Assembly: GCF_000721075.1 (NCBI RefSeq)
Contig: NZ_JOEQ01000004.1
Coordinates: 248,001 to 312,000, forward strand
Reading direction: 5' to 3'
Length of the DNA: 64,000 nt
Origin: Streptosporangium amethystogenes
Lineage (GTDB): Bacteria; Actinomycetota; Actinomycetes; Streptosporangiales; Streptosporangiaceae
Shown: positions 46,124 to 54,644 of the stretch, one piece after another
Numbering within the stretch: the stretch's first letter is position 1
How the letters are laid out: each line of letters starts with the position of its first letter
Notes under the pieces: model-generated
The model's database searches: none
Seen by the model: only the letters and a program-made list of their open reading frames with translations
Told to the model about the DNA's origin: nothing
Position numbers and translations under genes: made by a program

Positions 46124-46552
46124 ATGGGTGGATTCAAGAAGTTCCTGCTGAGAGGGAACCTCGTCGAGCTGGCCGTGGCGGTCGTGGTCGGGGCGACCTT
46201 CAGCGGGCTGGTGCAGGCTCTGGTCAAGGACCTCATCACGCCGCTGATCGGGGCGGTCACCGGCGGCCGGGAGCCGGACTTCTCGGATTACGTGTTCACG
46301 GTCAACGGCGCCAAGTTCATGTACGGCGACTTCATCAACCACCTGCTGAGCTTCCTGATCATCGCCGCGGTCATCTACTGGCTCGTCGTGATGCCGATGA
46401 CCCGGCTGATCGGCTACTTCGACCGGAACAAGGAGGCCACCGAGAAGGAATGCCCGGAGTGCCTCAGCGATATCCCGATCGCCGCCAGGCGCTGCGCGTT
46501 CTGCACCGCGGTGCTGTCGCAGGTCCCCATCGCCGACAGGCCCCCGGCGTAG
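46124..46552 (+). CDS. mscL: Large-conductance mechanosensitive channel with zinc-ribbon tail
   Basis: 142 residues. Homopentameric membrane channel that opens on hypo-osmotic shock. N-terminal amphipathic helix (GGFKKFLLRGNLVELAVAVVVG) leads into TM1, then the extracellular loop and TM2 (LLSFLIIAAVIYWLVVMPM). The C-terminal cytoplasmic region carries CPEC and CAFC separated by 10 residues, a probable zinc ribbon, which is seen in many actinobacterial MscL proteins. A GAGGA lies just upstream of the ATG. It is divergent from the SARP gene. Confidence 0.96.
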   Translation: MGGFKKFLLRGNLVELAVAVVVGATFSGLVQALVKDLITPLIGAVTGGREPDFSDYVFTVNGAKFMYGDFINHLLSFLIIAAVIYWLVVMPMTRLIGYFDRNKEATEKECPECLSDIPIAARRCAFCTAVLSQVPIADRPPA

Positions 46553-46615
46553 GAACCCTCTCCTCCTGGGCGGTACGACCTTCCGGTCGGCCGGGAGAAT
46601 CCCGCGGAGGACAAT

Positions 46616-47281
46616 GTGAGCGTGAGCTTCGAACTGGCCGTCTGGCACGAGCCCAAGCCGATCACCAGGGAACACGCTGAGAACGTCTTCCAGACGTTCC
46701 GTCACGGAAAGCCGCATGGCGCGAGCCCTCGCCCCGAACCGGGGGCTCCCCGCTCCGGAGAGCAGGAGCCCGCGGAGACCCACCCGGGGGTGGCGGCGTT
46801 CGTCGAGCGGGTTCCCGAGGCCGAGCCGCTCTCCGCGGCCTTCGCCCTGGTGACCGTGGACCTGGAACGGGCCGACGAGGTGGCGGCCGAGGTCTTCGCC
46901 CTGGCCGCCGAGTGCGGGCTGGTCTGCTACGACCCGCAGCGCGGCCTGGTGCACAACCTGTCTCCGCGTGGCGTCCATCCCACCATGGAGATGCGTACCG
47001 GCGACGGGATGATCGTGGTCGGCCCCGACCTTCAGCTCATCTCCGACGCGCTCGCCACCATGTCACCGCAGAACCCGTTCACGGCGCTGGTCGTCTTCGG
47101 CGAGCACTTCGTCCAGACCTCCCCGGAGGTCTCGGGGTACGAGCTGGAGTACAAGGACAGCGTCCGGAACCGAATGTTCCGCACCCATGTTCCCGACCTG
47201 GAAGCGGTTCAGACCGCTTTCATCGAGTACGCCATGGGAGAACGCGCTTTCCTGGAACGGCACGACTGGCGGCTTGTCTGA
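46616..47281 (+). CDS. Hypothetical cytoplasmic protein
   Basis: 221 residues, no signal peptide or membrane segment. Residues 30-60 are a low-complexity linker. A putative alpha/beta domain has strands FALVTVDL and GLVCYDPQRGLVHNL, then a conserved-looking MEMRTGDGMIVVGPDLQLISDAL and ELEYKDSVRNRMF. GTG start with GGAGG five bases upstream. I do not recognise the family with confidence; this type of protein occurs as an uncharacterised actinobacterial gene. It follows mscL by 63 bases and may be co-transcribed. Confidence 0.75.
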   Translation: MSVSFELAVWHEPKPITREHAENVFQTFRHGKPHGASPRPEPGAPRSGEQEPAETHPGVAAFVERVPEAEPLSAAFALVTVDLERADEVAAEVFALAAECGLVCYDPQRGLVHNLSPRGVHPTMEMRTGDGMIVVGPDLQLISDALATMSPQNPFTALVVFGEHFVQTSPEVSGYELEYKDSVRNRMFRTHVPDLEAVQTAFIEYAMGERAFLERHDWRLV

Positions 47282-47375
47282 CTTTTCCGGGCGTGGTTTT
47301 CGCTGTGCGCTGCGGTGAGCGGGTGTTCCTGGGCCGGTATCTCGTCTGGCTGATTCGGGTACGCGGCTTGCTCGC

Positions 47376-47525
47376 TGCGCGGCTTGCTCGCCGTGCTCGC
47401 TGCGCGGCTTGTTCGCCGTGCTCGCTGCGCGGCTTGTTCGCCGTGCTCGCTGCGCGGCTTGCTCGCCGTGCTCGCTGCGCGGCTTGCTCGCCGTGCTCGC
47501 TGCGCGGCTTGCTCGCCGTGCTCGC
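47376..47525. repeat. Six tandem copies of a 25-bp repeat
   Basis: Six adjacent 25-bp units beginning TGCGCGGCTTGCTCGCC; the second and third have GTTCG for GCTCG. A partial unit precedes (47361-47375) and the array ends in TGCGG. Because 25 is not a multiple of three it is not a protein repeat. No spacers exist, so it is not CRISPR. Confidence 0.95.
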
Positions 47526-47849
47526 TGCGGTGGGCGGGTGTTCCGGCCGGCCGTCTCAGTCGCCGTCTGGTGATTCCGGCCTCCGGCCTGCCCGGGCGCG
47601 GTGGTTGCGGGCTCTTTTTACGCCGGCCGGAACACCCGCCCACCTCCGCTGCACGCGCTCTGGCCGTACGGCGGGCATGCCGTAGCCGCTTGCTTTCCGG
47701 CCGCCCGGGTAGGCACCGTCGCTGAAGCGATTCTTGGGGGCCGTTCGGGGCTGATCGCCGTAGCTGAAGCGCCCCCGCATGACCCAGTCCAGGGCCGGGC
47801 GCCGTAACCATTCCAGGGCTGGGCTGCACAAACAGTCCAGGGGTGGGCC

Positions 47850-47891
47850 CTGCCTGTTTGGGGGTGGGGGCTGCCTGTTTGGGGGTGGGGG
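47850..47891. repeat. Two tandem 21-bp G-rich units
   Basis: Two exact copies, each CTGCCTGTTT followed by GGGGGTGGGGG. The four G5 tracts could form a G-quadruplex. They lie at the 3' end of the TetR gene. Confidence 0.85.
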
Positions 47892-47894
47892 CTT

Positions 47895-48494
47895 TCAGGG
47901 GCAGTCGTTCATCGCGGCGCGGGCCTGGGAAGGGGTCATGGGCGGGGTGGGGAGGGGGTGGGCGGCGGTGGCGCGTAGGCCGTCGAGGGTCAGGGCGAGA
48001 TGCCGCCGCCAGACTCCGGGAGCGACGCGGAACGTCGCGCGTACGGTCGCCGCGACCCCCCAGATCACGAATGCCATGTCCTCAAGCGTGACGTCGTCCC
48101 GCAGGGCGCCTGACTCCTGGGCGCGCTCGATGATCCGGCGCATCAACGCGTAGCCCGCGGCCGTGTCGGCCGCGGCGCCGCGTACGGCGAGGTCGTTGTA
48201 GCCGAGGTCGGCCGCCTGTAGCTCGCACACGCCGGTGATGAACGCGACGAGCCCCTTCCAGGCGTCGTCCATCGCGAGTGACCGCTCGGCCAGTTCGGCG
48301 ACGGTCGCCACCCGGTCCTCGAACACCGCCTCCACCAGTTCGGCCCGGGTGGGGAAGCGGTTGTACAGCGTCCCGATGCTCACCCCCGCCGTACGCGCGA
48401 TCTCTTCGAGCGGCACGTCGAGTCCCCGGTCGGCGAAGAGGCTCCTGGCCGCCCGCAGGAGGAGCTCGCGGTTGTGCAGGGCGTCCTTGCGCAT
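47895..48494 (-). CDS. TetR-family transcriptional regulator
   Basis: 199 residues. N-terminal helix-turn-helix (residues about 8-55: RELLLRAARSLFADRG, VPLEEIARTAGVSIGTLYNRF) and a C-terminal ligand-binding domain of typical size (AAADTAAGYALMRRIIERA, DMAFVIWGVAATVRATF). It is divergent from an SDR gene with 55 bases between, which contain a perfect AAGTTGAG/CTCAACTT repeat. It very likely represses itself and the SDR gene. The inducing ligand is unknown. Confidence 0.93.
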   Translation of the reverse strand: MRKDALHNRELLLRAARSLFADRGLDVPLEEIARTAGVSIGTLYNRFPTRAELVEAVFEDRVATVAELAERSLAMDDAWKGLVAFITGVCELQAADLGYNDLAVRGAAADTAAGYALMRRIIERAQESGALRDDVTLEDMAFVIWGVAATVRATFRVAPGVWRRHLALTLDGLRATAAHPLPTPPMTPSQARAAMNDCP

Positions 48495-48510
48495 GTCCGG
48501 AAGCCTAGCT

Positions 48511-48549
48511 AAGTTGAGGTCAATCTCAACTTGAGGAGGGCCTCAACTT
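48511..48549. promoter_or_regulatory. TetR operator: three AAGTTGAG half-sites
   Basis: AAGTTGAG at 48511-48518 and CTCAACTT at 48525-48532 form a perfect inverted repeat with a 6-base spacer. A third CTCAACTT at 48542-48549 abuts the SDR start codon, and the SDR ribosome-binding site (AGGAGGG) lies between half-sites two and three. Confidence 0.75.
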
Positions 48550-49353
48550 ATGCGACGGACCATCGTGATCACCGGCGGCACGAGCGGCATCGGCAAGGCG
48601 CTCGCCCGGCACCACGCCGAGCGGGGCGATCTGGTCATCGCCGTGGGCAGCGGCGAGGCAGGCGGGCGGCGTTTGCGCGAGGAGGTGCCCGCGGCCCGCT
48701 TCATCCAGGCGGATCTCAGTTCCATCCGGCAGACACACGATCTGATCCGGAAACTCCGTGACGAGCATCCGGTGATCGACGCGCTGGTGCTCGGGGCCTT
48801 CAGGTACAACCTGACGAGGATCGAGACCGAGGAGGGCTTCGAGCACACCTTCGCCCTGTATGTGATCAACCGCTGGCTCATGGCCGAGGGCCTGCGCGAA
48901 TCACTGGAGGAGGCGCGAACGCCCGTGATCGTCAATCTGTGCGGGGTCGGGGGCATCCGCGCGGGAGAGATCCGCTGGGACGACCCGCAACTGACCGAGG
49001 GGTATCGGCCTTTCAGGGCGACCATGCAGGGTGCCAGGGCCGTCGAGTTGCTGGGCATGGCCTACGCCGGCGAGCGGACGAGCTATGTGCTCTACAACCC
49101 GCTGTTCGTGGCGACGGGGATGTTCAAGCCCTTCCGGCAACCGGTACGCGGCCTTGTCCGGGTGCTGTCGGCGGTGTTCGCCCAGCCGGCGGCCAGGGCC
49201 GTACCCCCGATCGCCGCCCTCATCGACCATCCGCCGGTCGGCCCGCTCACCGCCTACCGGAAGGGCAGGCCCGTCGAGCTCACCGTGGACCGCGACCTGG
49301 CCCTGAGATTCGAGAAGACCGTCCACACGATGGCATCGTCACTCCCCGAATGA
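48550..49353 (+). CDS. Short-chain dehydrogenase-like protein lacking YxxxK
   Basis: 267 residues. Rossmann glycine motif ITGGTSGIGKALA at the N-terminus and the LGAFRYN and NLCGVGG strands are SDR-like. The catalytic Tyr-x-x-x-Lys is not found: the expected helix reads FRATMQGARAVELLGMAYAG, with Met and Arg where Tyr and Lys would be. NAD(P) binding is likely, but classical dehydrogenase chemistry is doubtful. It is preceded by AGGAGGG and a strong TetR operator. It may be a sensor, a reductase of altered mechanism, or a stress protein. Confidence 0.85.
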   Translation: MRRTIVITGGTSGIGKALARHHAERGDLVIAVGSGEAGGRRLREEVPAARFIQADLSSIRQTHDLIRKLRDEHPVIDALVLGAFRYNLTRIETEEGFEHTFALYVINRWLMAEGLRESLEEARTPVIVNLCGVGGIRAGEIRWDDPQLTEGYRPFRATMQGARAVELLGMAYAGERTSYVLYNPLFVATGMFKPFRQPVRGLVRVLSAVFAQPAARAVPPIAALIDHPPVGPLTAYRKGRPVELTVDRDLALRFEKTVHTMASSLPE

Positions 49354-49386
49354 TCCCAACATTCCGGGCTCCCGACCTCCCACAAC

Positions 49387-49402
49387 CGGCTACCGGTAGC
49401 CG
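49387..49402. terminator. Palindrome between convergent SDR and TauE genes
   Basis: A perfect 16-bp palindrome (CGGCTACCGGTAGCCG) between two convergent genes. It may terminate both transcripts, but there is no loop or T-run, so it could also be a protein site. Confidence 0.35.
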
Positions 49403-49468
49403 TTCGGCGACGGCCGGTGCCCGCCGCCGATCAGCTGCCCCCGTATGCCGCCCTGTGCCGGGCAGGGG

Positions 49469-50200
49469 TCACAGGCTCCACAGCCCCTTACCTATCGTGG
49501 TGAACCCGCCCACCAGCGCGAGCAGCAGCACCAGCACCCGGGCCCGCCGTTCCGGCACTCGTTCCGCGAGTGCCTTCCCCAGCACGGCGCCTGCCGCTAT
49601 CCCGGCCGCGACCAGCAGCCAGAGCGGCATCGTGAGCTTCGGCACGCCCTTGGCCGTAACGGAGAGCACGTTCACCACCACCCCGTAGAACTGCGCGTTC
49701 GGCACGAACTCCCGCACCGTCCAGCCCGCGTTCACCGCGTACAGGGAGACCGCCGGACCGCCCACCCCCGCGGAGGAGTTCATGAACCCGCTCGCCGCAC
49801 CGGCCGCCACCGCACCCCCGGCGCCGCGCAGGGCGGGCACCCGGCTGCCCCGCATCACGAGCAGTACGGCCACGCTCACCAGCGTCCCCATGCCGACCAG
49901 CAGCATCGGTTCGGGCAACCGGGCGGCCACCCAGGCCCCGGCCGGCACGGTACAGGCGGCCGCGGCGACCAACGGAACCATCGCGGTCAGGCGGACCTCC
50001 CGCCAGGTGCCGGCCAGCCCGATCGCGCTGATGGCACCGGCCGCGCAGTTCGCCAGCACCACCCCCTCGGCCGGGCCGAGAAGCAGCACCAGAGCGGGCA
50101 CCGCCACAAGCGCGAACCCGATCCCCGCCATCCGCTGCACGGACGCGCCCACTAAGACGATGCCCCCAAGCAGGAGACCGGCGCTCCAGTCATCCACCAC
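49469..50200 (-). CDS. Sulfite exporter TauE/SafE-family membrane protein
   Basis: 243 residues, almost entirely hydrophobic with about seven to eight transmembrane segments. Family marks are GIGFALVAVPALVLLLGP near the N-terminus and its inverted-repeat partner GFMNSSAGVGGPAVSLYAV in the second half. The family exports or imports anions such as sulfite, sulfoacetate or organosulfur compounds; the substrate here is not clear. Starts with tandem GTG codons. It is convergent with the SDR gene. Confidence 0.9.
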   Translation of the reverse strand: MVDDWSAGLLLGGIVLVGASVQRMAGIGFALVAVPALVLLLGPAEGVVLANCAAGAISAIGLAGTWREVRLTAMVPLVAAAACTVPAGAWVAARLPEPMLLVGMGTLVSVAVLLVMRGSRVPALRGAGGAVAAGAASGFMNSSAGVGGPAVSLYAVNAGWTVREFVPNAQFYGVVVNVLSVTAKGVPKLTMPLWLLVAAGIAAGAVLGKALAERVPERRARVLVLLLALVGGFTTIGKGLWSL

Positions 50201-50431
50201 AGACGCTCCCCGTGACTTCTCCTCATGAGCGATCCGGCCCTCTCGCCCACGCGGAAAGCACCATCATGCAGGCCATCGAGAGAGCAGACAGCAGATCGGG
50301 CGAACGGAAAAACCAGAACACGAACGCCCGCCCACCGTAGCGGGCACGGCGAAAACCCCGAAACCCCGCACACGCCCCGGAGCCCCATCGCGTCAAACAC
50401 CCCAGGCGTACAGCGGAAAGCTCCCGATCAG

Positions 50432-51412
50432 TCATTCACCGGGAAATCGGACACCCACCTGCGCGCGGACCTCGTCCAAGATGCCCATCACGTCCAACGT
50501 CGCCTGCCACGGCACCAGCGGACTCTCCAGCAGCCCCTCGCGCAGGCAGCGCATGGCCTCGGCCGCCTCGTGCAGCATGCCGGTCCCCTCGAAGGGGACG
50601 TGGAAGGTCTCCGGCTCACCGCCCATGCGGTGCAGGACGAACGTGTCGGGACGGAAGAACGGGTTCGGCAGCTCGATCCGGCCGAGCGGCCCGGAGATCG
50701 ACGCGGTGACCGGGCTGCCCGCGGTGATACCGCAGGAGAGCAGGGCGACGGCTCCGCTGTCGTAGCCGAGCAGTACGCCGGTGTTCTCGTCCACGCCCTC
50801 GGGGGTCAGCCGCGCCCAGGACCGCACCCCGGCGGGGGCACCGAGCACGAGGTGGGCGAAGGAGATCGGGTAGACGCCCAGGTCGAGCAGGGCGCCGCCG
50901 CCCAGCTTCGGGTCGCGGAGCCGGTGGTCGGGCTCGACGGAGACGGAGATCGAGAAGTCGGCGTGCACGGAGTCGACCGGACCGACGGCCCCGCCCTCGA
51001 CCAGCTCCATGAGCTTGCGGATGCCCGGGACGCAGCGCATCCACATGGCCTCCATCAAAAACAGCCCCCGCTCCCGCGCGAGGTCGACCAGCTTGGCGGC
51101 CTCGGCCCGGTTCAGGGTGAACGCCTTCTCGCACAGTACGGCCTTGCCCGCCTCCAGACAGGTCCGTACCGCGGCGTAGTGGGCGTTCTGGGTGTTGGCC
51201 ACGTAGATGATGTCCACGTCCGGATCGGCAGCAAGCTCTGCCCAGCTGCCGTGCGCCCGGGGAATGCCGTGCCGGTCGGCGAAGGCCCGCGCGGACTCCT
51301 GCGACCTCGATCCGACCGCGACCACCTCGGCGTCCGGCAGGAGCTTCAGGTCTTCGGTGAAGGTGGTGGCGATGCCACCGGTCGCCAGGATTCCCCACTT
51401 AATCGCACTCAT
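50432..51412 (-). CDS. Gfo/Idh/MocA-family oxidoreductase
   Basis: 326 residues. N-terminal Rossmann domain (KWGILATGGIATTFTEDL, VDIIYVANTQNAHY, CEKAFTLNRAEA with the conserved Lys) and C-terminal alpha/beta substrate domain (DPKLGGGALLDLGVYPISFA). It is predicted to oxidise a sugar or polyol, or its derivative, with NAD(P). The glucose-fructose/dihydrodiol dehydrogenase subgroup is likely. ATG at 51412 is chosen at the onset of the Rossmann strand; the frame extends six codons upstream. It follows prfC by 74 bases on the same strand. Confidence 0.92.
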   Translation of the reverse strand: MSAIKWGILATGGIATTFTEDLKLLPDAEVVAVGSRSQESARAFADRHGIPRAHGSWAELAADPDVDIIYVANTQNAHYAAVRTCLEAGKAVLCEKAFTLNRAEAAKLVDLARERGLFLMEAMWMRCVPGIRKLMELVEGGAVGPVDSVHADFSISVSVEPDHRLRDPKLGGGALLDLGVYPISFAHLVLGAPAGVRSWARLTPEGVDENTGVLLGYDSGAVALLSCGITAGSPVTASISGPLGRIELPNPFFRPDTFVLHRMGGEPETFHVPFEGTGMLHEAAEAMRCLREGLLESPLVPWQATLDVMGILDEVRAQVGVRFPGE

Positions 51413-51486
51413 GACGACATATCTCACCATGCACGGCAGGCAGACGGGCCGGGTACGGCTTTCAGGAAAGGTCGTACCCGAGCCGG

Positions 51487-53070
51487 TCAGCCGCGAGTGT
51501 CGGCGAGCAGGGCGTTCAGCACCAGGTCAGGGTGGTCGCGCATGACGCCGCGCATCCGCCACTCGTCGGTGAACAGCGCCAGCAGGGCCCCGTCCAGCGA
51601 GCGGGTGAAGACCTCCACCCCGCGCTGGCGGGCCAGGATCGGCGCCGACTCGGCGTCGGTGAGCCTGGCGATGCCGAAGTCCAGCCGGTCCATCAGGATC
51701 TCGGTGTTGAACTCGGCGTCCATCCGGTGCTTGACCACGTCGAACTGCATCGGGCCCACCGCGGCGAGCACCGGCGACTGGTCGCCTCTGACGTCGGAGC
51801 GGAGCACCTGGACCACGCCCTCGGCGTCGAGCTGCTCGATGCCCTTGCGGAACTGCTTGGACCGGCTGGAGTCACGGACCCTGGCCGTGGAGAAGTGCTC
51901 GGGGGCGAAACTCGGAATTCGAGGGAACTCGACGGGCGAGCCGTCGTACAGCGTGTCGCCGGGACGCAGCGCGCTGGCGTTCACCAGTCCGACCACGTCA
52001 CCGGGGTACGCCTCGTCGATCGTGGCGCGTTCCTGGCCGAAGACCGACTGGGCGTACTTGGTGGCGAACGGGCGGGCGGTGGCCGCGTGGACGAGCACCA
52101 TGCCGCGCTCGAACCTGCCCGAGCAGACCCGGACGAAGGCGATCCGGTCGCGGTGCGAGGGGTCCATGTTGGCCTGCACCTTGAAGACCAGGCCGGAGAA
52201 CGGCTCCTCCAGCGGGCGCGGGTCGTCGTCGACGTCCGGCCGGGGTGCGGGAGCGGGGGCGATGTCGACCATGGCGTCCAGCAGGCGGCCGACGCCGAAG
52301 TTGGACAGCGCGGCCCCGAACAGCACCGGGGTGGACTCGTGCGCCTCGAAGGACTTCTGGTCGTGGTCGGCGCCGATCGCGGAGAGCAGGTCGATCTCGT
52401 CCTTGGCCCGTTCCCAGTCACCGCCCAGCTCGACCAGGGCCTGCTCGGCGCTCAGGTCGGTCTCGATGGCCTTGGTGGCACCGCCGGGGGTGCGGGTGTA
52501 GCGGACGATCCGGTCGGCGGCGCGGTCGGCCACCCCGTGGAAGAAGCCGCCGGTGCCGATCGGCCAGGTGATCGGCGTGGGCCGCAGACCGGTCTTCTCC
52601 TCGATCTCGTCCAGCAGCTCCAGGGCCTCGCGGCCCGGCCGGTCCCACTTGTTGACGAACGTGATGACGGGGATGCGGCGGTGCCGGCACACCTCGAACA
52701 GCTTCAGCGTCTGCGGCTCCATGCCCTTGGCCGCGTCGAGCAACATGACCGCGCAGTCGACGGCGGCCAGCACCCGGTAGGTGTCCTCGGAGAAGTCCGC
52801 GTGGCCGGGAGTGTCGACCAGATTGAACATGTGGCCGCGGTATTCGAACCTGAGCGCGGCGGAGGTGATGGAGATGCCTCGGGCCTTCTCCATCTCCATC
52901 CAGTCGGAGGTCACCCCTCGGCGCCCGGACTTGCCGTGCACCGCGCCCGCCTGGCTGATCGCGGAGGCGTGCAGCGCCAGCGCCTCGGTCATGGTCGACT
53001 TGCCCGCGTCGGGGTGGCTGATCACCGCGAACGTGCGGCGACGTGCCGCCTCCTGCATGATCGCGGTCAT
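51487..53070 (-). CDS. prfC: Peptide chain release factor 3
   Basis: 527 residues, the usual RF3 length. GTPase that recycles RF1/RF2 from the ribosome after termination. G1 SHPDAGKSTMTE, switch MEKARGISITSA, G3 DTPGHADFSEDTYR and G4 NKWDR are intact, and the C-terminal VGPMQFDVVKHRM is typical of RF3. The start at 53070 has AGGAG seven bases upstream; an open frame further upstream lacks support. A TTGACA on the minus strand at 53174-53179 is a plausible -35 element. Confidence 0.97.
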   Translation of the reverse strand: MTAIMQEAARRRTFAVISHPDAGKSTMTEALALHASAISQAGAVHGKSGRRGVTSDWMEMEKARGISITSAALRFEYRGHMFNLVDTPGHADFSEDTYRVLAAVDCAVMLLDAAKGMEPQTLKLFEVCRHRRIPVITFVNKWDRPGREALELLDEIEEKTGLRPTPITWPIGTGGFFHGVADRAADRIVRYTRTPGGATKAIETDLSAEQALVELGGDWERAKDEIDLLSAIGADHDQKSFEAHESTPVLFGAALSNFGVGRLLDAMVDIAPAPAPRPDVDDDPRPLEEPFSGLVFKVQANMDPSHRDRIAFVRVCSGRFERGMVLVHAATARPFATKYAQSVFGQERATIDEAYPGDVVGLVNASALRPGDTLYDGSPVEFPRIPSFAPEHFSTARVRDSSRSKQFRKGIEQLDAEGVVQVLRSDVRGDQSPVLAAVGPMQFDVVKHRMDAEFNTEILMDRLDFGIARLTDAESAPILARQRGVEVFTRSLDGALLALFTDEWRMRGVMRDHPDLVLNALLADTRG

Positions 53071-53321
53071 TCCTGATCTCCTAGCGGTGCGTAAAGTGGG
53101 GAACTCCGGGCACAGTGCGGGGGCACTGAGGAGGCACTGGACGGCCACTGAAACAGCTTACGCGCCACTACCGGTGTCAACAGATGTGGCAACACTTCCC
53201 CAGGCCGCTTGCGCCACCATGGTGTTAAGTGGATCGTGGAACATCTCGGTTCGCCATAGGCCCATCCCAACTGTCCGAAAGCGGCTCAGCTCGTGCAACT
53301 CGACGATCTAGTGATGTGCAG

Positions 53322-54083
53322 ATGATCACGCTGCGCTATACGGCAGGGTCCGACGTCGGCCGGATCCGGCAAGGCAACGAGGACGCCGCCTACGCGGGCG
53401 CGCGGCTTCTGGCCGTCGCCGACGGAATGGGCGGTCACGTGGGTGGTGAGGTCGCCAGCTCGGCGGCCATCGCCACCGTGGCGTCCCTGGACCAGGAGTG
53501 CCCGGGCGACCTCGCCGCCGCCGCCGAGGCCGGGGTCCGCAAGGCCAACCAGCGCCTGCGCGAGCTGGTCGCCGAGGACCCGTCACTCACCGGCATGGGG
53601 ACCACTCTGACCCTGATGCTCTGGAACGGCTCGCGCGTCGCCCTCGCCCACATCGGCGACTCCCGCGCCTACCTGCTCCGCAACGGCGATCTCTATCAGA
53701 TCACCTACGACCACACCCTGGTCCAGACGCTGATGGACGACGGCCGGATCACCGCCGAGGAGGCCGCCCGCCACCCGCACCGGTCGATCCTGCTGCAGGT
53801 CCTCGACGGCAGCGAGAACCTCGAACTCGACCTCTCCCTGCGGGACGCCGAGGTCGGTGACCGCTACCTGCTCTGTTCCGACGGGCTGTCGGGGGTGGTC
53901 GAGGCCGAACGGCTCCGCCAGGTGCTCGCCGAGGTCGACGACCTGCAGGAGGTCACCCGGCAGCTGATCGCGCTCGCCTGCGAGGCGGGGGGACCCGACA
54001 ACATCACCTGCGTGGTCGCCGACGTGGTCGAGGGGGAGATCACCGACAATCCCGTGGTGGTCGGCTCGGCCGTCCCCTCATAA
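53322..54083 (+). CDS. PP2C-type Ser/Thr protein phosphatase
   Basis: 253 residues. PPM family phosphatase with the metal-binding motifs GSDVGRIRQGNEDAAY, VADGMGGHVGGEVAS, GMGTTLTLML, ALAHIGDSRAYLLRNG, LLCSDGLSG and GGPDNITCVVAD. All catalytic aspartates are present. It is soluble, with no membrane segment. ATG at 53322 or GTG at 53316 starts the conserved region; no strong ribosome-binding site is seen, so a leaderless message is possible. It resembles the cell-division/PknB-type PstP catalytic domain but lacks its membrane tail and kinase neighbours. Confidence 0.94.
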   Translation: MITLRYTAGSDVGRIRQGNEDAAYAGARLLAVADGMGGHVGGEVASSAAIATVASLDQECPGDLAAAAEAGVRKANQRLRELVAEDPSLTGMGTTLTLMLWNGSRVALAHIGDSRAYLLRNGDLYQITYDHTLVQTLMDDGRITAEEAARHPHRSILLQVLDGSENLELDLSLRDAEVGDRYLLCSDGLSGVVEAERLRQVLAEVDDLQEVTRQLIALACEAGGPDNITCVVADVVEGEITDNPVVVGSAVPS

Positions 54084-54309
54084 GCGCGCACAGCGGCTTA
54101 CAGCGGCTCGTGGAAGCCGCCCGCCCGCGGCCGGCCACCGCTCGTGCGGACAGGTCACGGCACGGAGGTACGACGCGTGCGCCGGCGAGTGTCCCCGGGA
54201 TGCCCCGGTGGCTTCCCGCTGCCCGGTGAGCCCTGGTCACAGGCGCAGGACAGCGGTTATCGTCGGAAATCCACGTTCCTCACCGCCCCCCTTCGGAGGG
54301 ATGTCCCCC

Positions 54310-54402
54310 ATGTACAAGGAATTCGCCATCGAGGCCATCGTGTGGCTCATCCCCGTGGTGATTCTCGTCGGTCTCGCCTACATGATCACCCGACCCGCCT
54401 GA
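54310..54402 (+). CDS. Tiny single-pass membrane peptide
   Basis: 30 residues with a polar N-terminus (YKEFAIEA), one transmembrane segment (IVWLIPVVILVGLAYMI) and a TRPA tail. GGAGGG lies nine bases before this ATG; an in-frame ATG three codons earlier directly abuts the ribosome-binding site and is unlikely. Short membrane peptides of this kind often attach to larger transport or respiratory complexes. No family recognised. Confidence 0.55.
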   Translation: MYKEFAIEAIVWLIPVVILVGLAYMITRPA

Positions 54403-54644
54403 TCTCTCGGGATCCCGCCGAGGACGAGAGGCCACGCCCGCGCTCCTCGGTTTCCACACGCCCTCTGACGCCCCCGCGCCACCACCCGCGCGCAGGCCCC
54501 GGAACCCGCAGGTGGAGCGGTTAATACGGATATTTTTCCAATTTGGGAACTATTCTCTTTAACCAATCTTTACCTGTATATAGTCGCTTACGTGCGCTCG
54601 GGGGAGCGCGATCCGGTACGCCAGCAGGGGGACCTCACACGCCA
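54403..54644. other. AT-rich promoter region of the flotillin operon
   Basis: 240 bases with no gene. Bases 54520-54595 are strikingly AT-rich for this genome (AATACGGATATTTTT, CTGTATATAGTCG) and contain TATATA-like -10 elements. This likely drives the downstream three-gene operon. Confidence 0.5.

Larger units (their letters stand above)
47282..47894. other. Non-coding, repeat-rich region
   Basis: About 610 bases without a supportable gene. It holds a 25-bp tandem array, the tandem 21-bp G-rich element and several short near-repeats of GTCCAGGGCTGGGC type around 47787-47845. Open frames across it read as Arg/Cys/Ala/Leu repeats produced by the DNA repeats, not as proteins. Confidence 0.7.

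Noticed and set aside
47376..47525. CRISPR array
   Set aside because: The repeats are contiguous with no unique spacers, and there are no cas genes.
47282..47685. A Cys/Arg/Leu-repeat protein across the tandem array
   Set aside because: The repeated peptide only reflects the 25-bp DNA unit read in successive frames; no start signal or conserved domain.
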